Shown one piece after another: positions 52,271 to 60,156 of a DNA stretch of 64,000 bases. The position numbers were made by a program, and so were the translations under genes. The first letter of the stretch is position 1. Each line of letters starts with the position of its first letter. Below the pieces are notes generated by a model that saw nothing but the letters and a program-made list of their open reading frames with translations, had not been told where the DNA came from and made no database searches. Source of the DNA: Rhizobium sp. BK196 (GTDB lineage: Bacteria; Pseudomonadota; Alphaproteobacteria; Rhizobiales; Rhizobiaceae); the NCBI RefSeq assembly GCF_014193255.1, contig NZ_JACHZB010000001.1, positions 310,001 to 374,000 of the forward strand. Direction: 5' to 3'.

Positions 52271-52350
52271 CCGGACAGATTCCCACCGCGGTTGAACACG
52301 GTAGGAGTCATCAGCCTTTACGGCGGTTTCGGGGGTACTCCATCCCCATC
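52271..52350 (-). ncRNA. Fluoride riboswitch (crcB RNA motif)
   Basis: On the minus strand the aptamer reads GGGGATGGAGTACCCCC, then GAAACCGCCGTAAAGG and GCTGATGACTCCTACC. This matches the crcB motif consensus in both helices and the conserved GCTGATGACTCCTAC-type segment. The terminator at 52248-52270 and crcB follow, so fluoride relieves termination. Confidence 0.92.
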
Positions 52351-52494
52351 GGCGCGATATATAGCGCAGACTGCGGCAGGGTGGCAAGGGGAAGACGGAC
52401 GGCTGGGTGGAGTTGTCGCGGCGAAGAGCCTTCGTCCACAGGTTAGCTCTGCTATGCTGTGAAGGGTCGACCCAATGTCGTTTCCCCCGTCCCT

Positions 52495-52663
52495 CTCATT
52501 CCTGTGCCCTCGTGTTGGCGCAAAGGAGGATCCAGCAGCGGCGTGTCGACGTGGCGAAAGGCTCACTTGTCCCGGGAGTGGGAATGAGCCTTTCCTGCCC
52601 AAGAATTTGGCCAGGCTGGATTCCGGGACACCCCTTGTGCGGACACGAGGGCACAGGAATGAG
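52495..52663. repeat. Large nested palindromic element
   Basis: The ends CTCATTCCTGTGCCCTCGTGT (52495-52515, 21 bases in the sequence) and its exact complement at 52643-52663 flank 127 bp. Inside, AAAGGCTCA/TGAGCCTTT and TGTCCCGG/CCGGGACA form further arms, so several cruciform states are possible. Words are shared with the hairpin at 15848. The rest of the gap to 52801 holds no supported gene. Confidence 0.7.
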
Positions 52664-52801
52664 GAAGGTGTCGGTCGGCCTTTCAGCTCGCTCGCGATTT
52701 CGCGAATACCTCCCGTCCCCCATCCCCTCCCGGAACGTATCCGAGGAGGGAACGAGGCAAGCGCCGGCCGCCGCCCCTCGCAAACAGCCGGGCGCGGGTA
52801 A

Positions 52802-53077
52802 TCAGGCGCGTGCTGTTTGCGGGCCGATCTCCGAGGCGATCTCGGTCACCAGATCGGCCGGGAAGCCGCCTTCGCGGGCGTGGCGGTAGACGGTTTCGGC
52901 GCTGTCGGCCTCATGCACGCAATAGATCTTGTCGCCGGCGACATAGCTGGTGATCCAGTTATAGGGACGGTCGAGACCGGCAACCACCTTGTTGGACGTG
53001 GCGGAAATCTCCCGCAACTGCTCGGGCGTGAGCTTGGCTGCGCCGGGAATGTTCCGTTCGATGAGATATTTCGGCAT
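52802..53077 (-). CDS. DUF4242 domain protein
   Basis: 91 residues. MPKYLIERNIPGAAKLTPEQLREISATSNKV is the usual start of DUF4242 proteins, followed by WITSYVAGDKIYCVHEADSAETVYRHAREGGFPA. Known members are small ferredoxin-like dimers, one of which binds nickel. Metal binding here is untested. It is divergent from the LuxR-type regulator at 53231 with about 150 bases between, so that regulator may control it. Confidence 0.85.
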   Translation of the reverse strand: MPKYLIERNIPGAAKLTPEQLREISATSNKVVAGLDRPYNWITSYVAGDKIYCVHEADSAETVYRHAREGGFPADLVTEIASEIGPQTARA

Positions 53078-53230
53078 GGCGACCTCCTGTTCGCGCTGGC
53101 ATTGACGGGATGGACGCTACGCCGAAGAGCCAGCCTCCACATCGGGATATCTCCCCATTTTCTTCCTTTCTCCGCCCTATTTGGGCACGCTGCTATTTCC
53201 AGCCGCTGGGGATGCTGGCAATAATTTGCC

Positions 53231-55819
53231 ATGCGACTAATCGAGCGCGCCCCCAATCTCGATCATCTGCAGTCGTTGTTGCGCGAAGCCGCCGACGGCC
53301 GGGGCCGCCTCGTCCTGCTCGAAGGGGAAGCCGGCGCCGGCAAATCCTCCCTTGCGGCCGCCTTTTCCCGCGCCGTCCCTGCCGAGACACGCGTGCTGTC
53401 CGGCGCCTGCGAGAATTTCGGCACGGCCGAGCCGCTCGGTCCCTGGCGCGACATTGCGCGGGAAGCGCGCTGGACGCTGACCAGCGTTTCGGCCGGCAAC
53501 TGGATTTCCCTCTTTTCCGAAGTGCTCGATCTCCTGGTCGGCGATCGCCAGCCGACGCTTCTCGTCATCGAGGATATTCACTGGGCGGATGACGCCACGC
53601 TGAACCTGATCCGCTATATCGGCCGGCGCATCCGCAATACCTGCCTGCTCGCGGTCCTGACGGCGCGGAACGACGACACACCGGGCCAGATGCGGCTGAG
53701 GCGGCTGCTCGCTGATATTCCGCCGGCCCATTGGCTGAGGATCGACGTGCCGCCGCTTTCTAAGGCCGCCGTGCTGGAGCTTGCGCAGCAGAAAGGTCTC
53801 GATGGCGAGGCGATCTTTTCCGCCACCGGCGGCAATGCCTATTTCGTCAGCGAACTCGTCGATGCCGGAAGCCGCGACCGGTTGCCGGCCACCATCCGCG
53901 ATGCCGTGCTGGCGCGGGCCGATACCCTTTCGGAGGCAGACAGGGAGGTGCTGTATGCGGGCTCCACCTCGCCCGAGGCCTTCGCCCCTGAGCTGATCGA
54001 CGCGATCTGCGGCGATGCCTCCCGCACGGCACTGGAAGCCTGCACGGCTTGCGGGCTTCTCGTCCCGGCTGGTGACTTGTTCATGTTCCGCCATGAGATC
54101 GCGAGACAAGCGATTGAGCAATCGCTGCCGCCGCTTCGCCGCCGGGCGCTGAACGAGCGCGCGCTCGCCTATTTCCGGCAGTGCGGCGAAGCCTCCGTGG
54201 CGCGCATGGTCCACCATGCCAACGAGGCGCAGGATATAGACGCGATCCTGGAGCTCGCGCCGAAGGCGGCGGCCGAGGCCGGCAGGCTCGGCGCCCACCG
54301 GCAGGCGGTGCGCCATTACGAACTGGCGCTCGGCCATGCCGCGGCTTTGGACGATGCCAGGCGCGCCTGCCTCTATGAGAGCTATGCCTTCGAATGCCAC
54401 CTCACCGGCCAGATGGAACGCGCCATCACCGCACAGACGAACGCGCTCACGCTCTACCGCGCCCTTGGGGATATGAGGCATGTCGGCGACAACATGCGAT
54501 GGCTGTCGCGGCTGAGCTACCTCGCCGGAGACCGCAAGGGCGCCGATGCCTTCGGGCGCGAGGCAGTCGAGGTGCTGGAGCAGGCAGCCGCCCCCGCCGA
54601 GCTCGCCATGGGCTATTCCAACCTGTCGCAGCTCGGCATGCTGGCTGGTGACGCGGAAACCGCCATCCTCTACGGCGAGCGCGCCATCGCGCTGGTGACG
54701 ACGGAAGACATTGCAAGGCCCGAGGTCCTCTGCCATGCGCTGAACAATGTCGGCACGGCCATCTGCTGGCGCGAGCCCGACCGCGCCCGGCAAACACTCG
54801 ATGAAGCCTTAGCGATCGCCCTCGACCACGGTTTTCAGGAACACGCGGCCCGTGCCTTCACCAACCGCGCCTGGGTGGAAATCCAGCTGCACGCCACCGC
54901 TGCCGCCGAAGATATTCTGGCGCGCGGCATCGCTTACTGCATCGAGCACGACCTCGATACCTGGCGCGACTATATGCGCGGCGAGCTTTCCGAACTGCTG
55001 ACCTTTCTCGGTCGCTGGGACGAGGCCGCTGTAGCAGCGCAAGCCGTGGTCGACAACCAGAATGCCCCGGCGCTCTCCCGCTATCCCTCACTCGTGGCGC
55101 TGGCGACGCTCCGCACTCGGCGCGGCGAACCCACTGACGCGCTGCTGCAGGAAATGGAGAAATTCCTCGCAAACACTTTCGAATTCCAGCGCCTGTCAGC
55201 CCATGCCGCGCTGATGGCCGAGCGCGCCTGGCTTGGCCTTACCGACGGTGATGCGGCACTGGCCGGTCTGCGGCAGGCCTCATCCCTCTGCAGCGAAGAC
55301 GCGGCCGGCTCGATGATCGGCTTCTGGGCGCATATTCTTGGCGAGACTGGCTTTGCAGCTGACAGCACGGGGGGTGATGCCGCCGTCATCGCCATGCTCA
55401 ACGGCCGCTGGCAGGAAGCCGCCGATATCTGGACGGACCGCCGCGCGCCCTATTTCGCCGCCCTTTCCCTGCTCGACGGCGACAGCGACGCGCTCTACCG
55501 CGCCCTGACGGCGCTGGAAGCCCTCGGCGCCACCGCCGTCGCCGCCCACGTGAAGGACATGATCCGCAAACGCAGCGGCCGGCTTGCCACGCGCGGCCCG
55601 AGGGCAAGCACCCAAGCCAACGCCGCCGGCCTGACGACACGGGAAATGGACGTGCTGCGGCTGATCGACGAAGGCAGGTCGAATGCCGAAATCGGCGCGC
55701 GGCTGTTCGTCTCGGCGAAAACGGTGGATCACCACATTTCCTCGATCCTGGCGAAGCTGAACGCGAAATCCAGGGGCCAGGCGGCGGCTGAGGGACGGAG
55801 GCTGGGGCTGCTGGGGTAG
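53231..55819 (+). CDS. Large ATPase LuxR-family regulator (LAL type)
   Basis: 862 residues. Walker A GEAGAGKS (32-39) and Walker B LLVIEDIHWADD (about 112-123) form the N-terminal AAA/STAND module. A long helical-repeat region (TPR-like) covers residues 330-770. The LuxR HTH closes the protein (LTTREMDVLRLIDEGRSNAEIGARL and VSAKTVDHHISSILAKL). Such regulators switch with ATP and an inducer, like MalT. The regulated gene may be the divergent DUF4242 gene. The size and domain order are typical. Confidence 0.9.
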   Translation: MRLIERAPNLDHLQSLLREAADGRGRLVLLEGEAGAGKSSLAAAFSRAVPAETRVLSGACENFGTAEPLGPWRDIAREARWTLTSVSAGNWISLFSEVLDLLVGDRQPTLLVIEDIHWADDATLNLIRYIGRRIRNTCLLAVLTARNDDTPGQMRLRRLLADIPPAHWLRIDVPPLSKAAVLELAQQKGLDGEAIFSATGGNAYFVSELVDAGSRDRLPATIRDAVLARADTLSEADREVLYAGSTSPEAFAPELIDAICGDASRTALEACTACGLLVPAGDLFMFRHEIARQAIEQSLPPLRRRALNERALAYFRQCGEASVARMVHHANEAQDIDAILELAPKAAAEAGRLGAHRQAVRHYELALGHAAALDDARRACLYESYAFECHLTGQMERAITAQTNALTLYRALGDMRHVGDNMRWLSRLSYLAGDRKGADAFGREAVEVLEQAAAPAELAMGYSNLSQLGMLAGDAETAILYGERAIALVTTEDIARPEVLCHALNNVGTAICWREPDRARQTLDEALAIALDHGFQEHAARAFTNRAWVEIQLHATAAAEDILARGIAYCIEHDLDTWRDYMRGELSELLTFLGRWDEAAVAAQAVVDNQNAPALSRYPSLVALATLRTRRGEPTDALLQEMEKFLANTFEFQRLSAHAALMAERAWLGLTDGDAALAGLRQASSLCSEDAAGSMIGFWAHILGETGFAADSTGGDAAVIAMLNGRWQEAADIWTDRRAPYFAALSLLDGDSDALYRALTALEALGATAVAAHVKDMIRKRSGRLATRGPRASTQANAAGLTTREMDVLRLIDEGRSNAEIGARLFVSAKTVDHHISSILAKLNAKSRGQAAAEGRRLGLLG

Positions 55820-55865
55820 ATTGGGCCTGCCTTATCGTATTGGTAGCTGAAGAAAGTAGATGAAA

Positions 55866-56003
55866 TCCCCTCCCCAACCCATCCCCACAAAGGGGAGGCC
55901 TAACCTGGGGCACCGCCTCGCTTGTTCCGAAACGTCGAAGTTCTGGAAAGCCAGTGCGGCAGGTTAAGCCCCTCCCTTTTGTGGGGAGGGGTTTGGGGCG
56001 GGG
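55866..56003. repeat. Long inverted repeat around LysR 3' end
   Basis: Arms of about 42 bases (55866-55907 and 55960-56003) match at around four of five positions: CCATCCCCACAAAGGGGAGG against CCTCCCTTTTGTGGGGAGGG. The right arm covers the last 14 codons or so of the LysR gene. Confidence 0.65.
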
Positions 56004-56881
56004 TCTCTGATCGCCCTCGCCGCCACCTCGAACAACTCCGGCACCGCGGGGTTCTTCGCCGTCCGCAAGGCACAGAGCACAACATCGAACCCCGGCGCAT
56101 CCTCAATCGCCCGCGCAACCACCCCTTCGGCCAGATCGCTGCACAGCGATTGCGGGATCAGCGCCACGCCAAGCCCCTCCTGCACCAGCCGGATGATCGT
56201 GTGCTGCAGGCGCGGCTCGAAGGCGTAATGCGGGATGACGCCGCCGGCCGCGCAATAGAGACCGATCCCCGAACGCAAGGTCGGCGCCACCGTCGCGGGC
56301 GCGGCAATCAGCTTTTCGCCGGCGAGATCCTGCGGCCCGATGCCTTCGGCCTTAGCCAGCGTATGGCCTGAAGGCACGATCAGGCACAGCCGGTCGCGGG
56401 CAAGCAGCAGCGTCCTGAGATGCGATGCCGGGCCGCCGCCGAAAGTGACGGCGGCATCGAGCAAGCCCTCTGTCAGCATCTCCTCGATATCGGTGGGTAT
56501 GCGCTCCTCCAGGATCAGCCTCACATCCGGCCGTGCCTCGGAGTAAAGCCGCACCAGCGCCGGGATAACGCTATGGGCGGCATGCATCATGAAGCCGAGT
56601 TTCAGCTCACCCTTCATGCCGCTCGCAACCAGCTGCACATCACGGCAGGCGGCATCGAACCGTTCAAGCACGGCGCGACAATCGGCAAGGAAATGCTGGC
56701 CCGCAGGCGTGAGCGCCACATTGCGCGAGTTGCGCTCGACGAGCCTGACGCCAAGCCGCTTTTCGATGGCTGATATCTGCCGGCTGAAGGGCGGTTGGCT
56801 CATGTTCACCCGCGCCGCTGCATGGCCGAAATGCAATGTTTCGGCAAGCGCTACGAAATACCGCATATGGCGTGTGTCCAT
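55964..56881 (-). CDS. LysR family transcriptional regulator
   Basis: 305 residues from MDTRHMRYF at 56881. The N-terminal HTH (ALAETLHFGHAAARVNMSQPPFSRQI) and the periplasmic-binding-like effector domain (GELKLGF, VTFGGG, EGLGVALIPQSL) are typical. The last residues (DPAPNPSPQKGGA) come from the inverted repeat, so the ancestral C-terminus has been replaced. It is divergent from the AEC transporter gene at 56999, its likely target. Confidence 0.88.
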   Translation of the reverse strand: MDTRHMRYFVALAETLHFGHAAARVNMSQPPFSRQISAIEKRLGVRLVERNSRNVALTPAGQHFLADCRAVLERFDAACRDVQLVASGMKGELKLGFMMHAAHSVIPALVRLYSEARPDVRLILEERIPTDIEEMLTEGLLDAAVTFGGGPASHLRTLLLARDRLCLIVPSGHTLAKAEGIGPQDLAGEKLIAAPATVAPTLRSGIGLYCAAGGVIPHYAFEPRLQHTIIRLVQEGLGVALIPQSLCSDLAEGVVARAIEDAPGFDVVLCALRTAKNPAVPELFEVAARAIRDPAPNPSPQKGGA

Positions 56882-56998
56882 TCGATACTCCAGAGGTATC
56901 AATCAGCATCCGAGATGACATTGGATTATCTTGATCGCAAAAGCTAGGCAAGGATCGCTCCCGATCGCGGAGCTCTGCCGAAATGCCCGAGTTGCCCG

Positions 56999-57943
56999 AT
57001 GCTGACGAACCTGTCGATTGTCCTGCCAATCTTTGCTCTCATCCTCGCCGGCTGGATTGCCCGAAAGACCGGGGCGCTTGGCGAAAATGCCACGCGTGAG
57101 GTCAACCGGCTGGTTGTCTATCTTGCCCTGCCAGCGCTGCTCTTCGACATCATGGCCAATGCCAGACCCGCCGAGATCTGGCAGCCGGGCTTCATTCTCG
57201 CCTTCACATCAGGCTGCGCCGTGATCTTCGGTGCCACGCTCTTCTGGCGCGTCGCCAAGGGCCGGCATCTTGCCGATGCGGCGATCGACGGGCTGAACGC
57301 GAGCTATGCCAATACCGGCTTCATCGGCTTTCCGCTCGTTCTGTCATTGGTCGGAGACACCGGTATGGCGCCGACATTGATCTCCACAATCCTCACCGTC
57401 TGCGTGCTCTTCGCCATCGCCATCATCCTCATTGAAGGCGGGCTGCAATCCGAAACACGGCGACGCGATATCGCCGTCAAGACCGCCCGGTCGCTTGCCA
57501 AAAACCCGCTGCTCGTTGCACCCGCCCTTGGCGCGGTGGTCATGGTCTCGGGTGTGGCGCTCCCCGCCCCCATCCATGCCTTCCTGAAGCTTCTCGGCGG
57601 CGCCGCCTCGCCCTGCGCGTTGATCGCGCTCGGCCTGTTTCTCGCCGGTACCAAGGCCGGCGAAGCGAGCGCGCGGGCAACAACGACAAGCATTCTCGTC
57701 GGCCTGAAGCTGATCGCCCAGCCCGCCGTCACCTGGCTGATCGCTGCACCGCTCCTGAACCTGCCCCCGGCCGCCACCCATACCGCCGTGCTGCTCGCAG
57801 CCCTTCCGACCGGCACCGGCCCCTTCATGCTGGCCGAATTCTACGGCCGTGAGGCAAGCGTCACGGGCCGCGTCGTGCTCGCCTCGACAGTGCTTTCGGT
57901 GCTGACGATTTCGGCCTATCTGGCAGTGGCGGGGCGGGTATAG
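56999..57943 (+). CDS. AEC (auxin efflux carrier) family transporter
   Basis: 314 residues with about ten membrane helices. The pattern IVLPIFALILAGWIARKTG at the start, ATREVNRLVVYLALPALLFD, SYANTGFIGFPLVLSLVGD and the late ALPTGTGPFMLAEFYG fit the family. Bacterial members export small carboxylates such as malonate or lactate; the substrate here is not known. The LysR gene is divergent, 117 bases away. Confidence 0.88.
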   Translation: MLTNLSIVLPIFALILAGWIARKTGALGENATREVNRLVVYLALPALLFDIMANARPAEIWQPGFILAFTSGCAVIFGATLFWRVAKGRHLADAAIDGLNASYANTGFIGFPLVLSLVGDTGMAPTLISTILTVCVLFAIAIILIEGGLQSETRRRDIAVKTARSLAKNPLLVAPALGAVVMVSGVALPAPIHAFLKLLGGAASPCALIALGLFLAGTKAGEASARATTTSILVGLKLIAQPAVTWLIAAPLLNLPPAATHTAVLLAALPTGTGPFMLAEFYGREASVTGRVVLASTVLSVLTISAYLAVAGRV

Positions 57944-58108
57944 GAACTGGCGGCACCTTTCATCCCAGAGCCCAGGAAATCAGCGCAGCAGTTTATCCAT
58001 ATCCCGCCTCTTGAACCGGCGCGGCGCTGCAGCATGTCCTGACTAATCACTTTTCGTTAGTCGCCATTTCACAGTGTGGCGGTATTTTTGTTCAGGGAGG
58101 ATGCAGCC

Positions 58109-58294
58109 ATGGAACGCGTAGAGCCTGCAGATGTCGAACATGATGCCCTGACCAAGGTCTGGTCCGTCACTGAGTTCTGCGCGCGACATCGGATCGACGG
58201 CAAGGAGGAGAAGCGGCTGCTGCAGCTCTTCGGCACTTTCGCCACCGCCAGCGAACTTCTGCACAACGCCCGCCGCGAGCCACGTTTCCGATAA
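58109..58294 (+). CDS. Small hypothetical protein
   Basis: 61 residues from the ATG at 58109 with GGAGG before it; the in-frame ATG at 58076 lacks a ribosome-binding site. It is soluble and helical: KVWSVTEFCARHRIDGKEEKRLLQLFG resembles small helix-turn-helix-like proteins of rhizobia, but no named family is claimed. It lies alone between the AEC gene and the DUF6892 gene. Confidence 0.6.
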   Translation: MERVEPADVEHDALTKVWSVTEFCARHRIDGKEEKRLLQLFGTFATASELLHNARREPRFR

Positions 58295-58447
58295 TCATCC
58301 GGCAGCATCAGGCATTCGGGAGCAGGCCGTACATCCCCTTCGGCGTGCAGATTTTACCTGCTGTTGTGTGGTAGCCCACCTTTTTTTTCATCCACCGGCT
58401 GCACTAGCTTCTGTCGCGGAGACCCGATCCCTGGTGCATGAGGCGGC

Positions 58448-59170
58448 ATGATCCGAAGACGCAATCTACTGGTCGGCGCAACGGCCGCAACCATGCTTGG
58501 CACGGCGAAAGTGACCCGCGCCGCCTTTTATCCCGAACCTTCGGGAGCGCCGGGCGCCCCCTTCGGCGATCCCAATCTCAAGCTCGTCGTCATGTCCGCC
58601 ATGATGGACAAGGGCATCATCGATCTCGGCACGCGCGAGGAGTTGGCGGAACATGTGCTTGACCGCCCCGTCGATCTCGACAGGGAGGGATATCATCCGC
58701 TTCTGCCGGTGCGCACCTATCTGGAGCGCTATCCGCTGACGCGGGAGATGCTGGACAAGGTGGATACGCTTTATTTCGACGGCGGCAACACGATCTATTC
58801 CTATATCTGGAAATTCTGGGGCGGCGAAGATGAGAGCTTCGATGTGGCCGACATGTCGGGCATCGCCAATTGCCCCAACATCACCACGCTCGATTTCACC
58901 TCGATGGTCCGCCTCGTCGATCTCGAAACACTGAGACCACCAATGAAGCTGCAACATCTCACCCTCGGCGTCGATCTCGCCAACCTGCCCGCGCTGCTCG
59001 ACATGCCCGATCTGCGCGGCGTGAAGATCTACGACGACGATATCTATCGCGATGTCATGACGCCGGGGAGCCCGGCCCGGCAAGTAATGGAGAGGCTGAA
59101 GGCGCGCGGCGTTTCAGTCTTCGTTCACTGGATATCAAGTGATCAGGGAGAGCCGCCGGCCTATCAATGA
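58448..59170 (+). CDS. Secreted DUF6892 domain protein, probable Tat substrate
   Basis: 240 residues. The N-terminus MIRRRNLLVGATAATMLGTAKVTRA carries an RRxxL-type twin-arginine pattern, so a folded protein could be exported. The rest matches DUF6892: LKLVVMSAMMDKGIIDLGTREELAEHVLDRPVD, YHPLLPVRTYLERYPLTREMLDKVDTLYFDGGNTIYSYIW and a leucine-repeat-like NITTLDFTSM. Function unknown. Confidence 0.75.
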   Translation: MIRRRNLLVGATAATMLGTAKVTRAAFYPEPSGAPGAPFGDPNLKLVVMSAMMDKGIIDLGTREELAEHVLDRPVDLDREGYHPLLPVRTYLERYPLTREMLDKVDTLYFDGGNTIYSYIWKFWGGEDESFDVADMSGIANCPNITTLDFTSMVRLVDLETLRPPMKLQHLTLGVDLANLPALLDMPDLRGVKIYDDDIYRDVMTPGSPARQVMERLKARGVSVFVHWISSDQGEPPAYQ

Positions 59171-59175
59171 GCAGG

Positions 59176-59274
59176 CTAGAACAGGCCGACCAGCCGGGCG
59201 GAACTGATCGCAAGGCCGGCGATCGCAACCAGCAGGACGGCGCACATGATGATGAGAAAGACCGGGTTCTTCAC
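59176..59274 (-). CDS. Tiny single-pass membrane protein, GTG start
   Basis: 32 residues from a GTG at 59274 with GAAGGA seven bases upstream. It is almost entirely one membrane helix (PVFLIIMCAVLLVAIAGLAI) with a short tail. The frame is not extendable upstream to an ATG with support. It is convergent with the DUF6892 gene. The remaining gap to 59520 shows no other gene. Confidence 0.45.
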   Translation of the reverse strand: MKNPVFLIIMCAVLLVAIAGLAISSARLVGLF

Positions 59275-59520
59275 TGTTGTTCCTTCGAGGTCGGGCATGG
59301 CTGGGAGGATGCCCTAGCAGCCGCCGGAAACAACGACAACCATTCCGCCGAGACCTTGTTTCCCGCCTCTCCTTTGCGAACCCGACTGTGCGGGCTGCAT
59401 CATCGACACCAATTGCTTTTACTGTTCGCGTTTCGTCACTGCCGAACGGATGAAAGTCTAGCCACTTCACCCCGACAACCATCCACACGCTAGCCCTATT
59501 CCAACTCAAGAGGTTGGTTC

Positions 59521-60156
59521 ATGGCTACCGTCGTCTCTATCTGCAATCTCGCCCTTTCCAATATCGGCAAGGACAATATCAACGATCTCACCGAACAGAG
59601 CGCGGAAGCGCGCGCCTGCAATCAGTTCTATGCGCAGACCCGCGACGTCCTGTTGCAATCCTTCCCTTGGGCTGCGGCGGGCAAGACGCTGGCGCTCGGC
59701 GCGCTGGACAACGACAAGCCCGGCGTCTGGCGTCATTCCTACGCGCGGCCGGCAGATTGCCTGCAGATCCGCTGGATCAGGCCGCGTTATTCCGCTGACG
59801 TCGCCGCGCCGCCCGAAGAGCTGCACCCCGATCTCGACGAGGCCGGGCGCGAGCTGCAGTACCCCTATGCGCTGGAGGGCGACCGCCTCTATTGCGATCT
59901 CTCGCCGGCCCTGCTGCGCTACACCTTCCGCCTGACCGACCCGAGCAGATATGCTCCGCTCTTCGTCGAGGCGCTTTCCTGGCATCTCGCCGTGCGGCTC
60001 GCCATGCCGCTGACGCGCGATCCGAAAATCCGCGCCGATGCGATGGCGATGGCGCAAAACAGCCAGCGGGCGGCCGAGCAGGCTGAGGCCAATCAGATAA
60101 GGCACACGAGCGAGAATTTCGTCAGCGAACTGATTGCGGTGCGCACCCATGGCTGA
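59521..60156 (+). CDS. Phage tail tubular protein A-like
   Basis: 211 residues with an AAGAGG ribosome-binding site. The start ATVVSICNLALSNIGKDNINDL and a central FPWAAAGKTLAL are typical of T7 gp11-like adaptor proteins, as is a C-terminal helix pair (ALSWHLAVRLAMPLTRDPK). In the virion twelve copies would link portal and nozzle. It is the first gene of the right prophage block, at the boundary with host DNA, and overlaps the next gene by eight bases. Confidence 0.8.
   Translation: MATVVSICNLALSNIGKDNINDLTEQSAEARACNQFYAQTRDVLLQSFPWAAAGKTLALGALDNDKPGVWRHSYARPADCLQIRWIRPRYSADVAAPPEELHPDLDEAGRELQYPYALEGDRLYCDLSPALLRYTFRLTDPSRYAPLFVEALSWHLAVRLAMPLTRDPKIRADAMAMAQNSQRAAEQAEANQIRHTSENFVSELIAVRTHG

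Noticed and set aside
52218..52311. Upstream extension of the crcB frame to 52311
   Set aside because: It would translate the riboswitch and terminator; the start at 52218 gives the normal CrcB N-terminus.
5925..59520. Attachment-site direct repeats at the two prophage junctions
   Set aside because: I compared the sequences next to 5925 and 59520 by eye and saw no shared word long enough to call.
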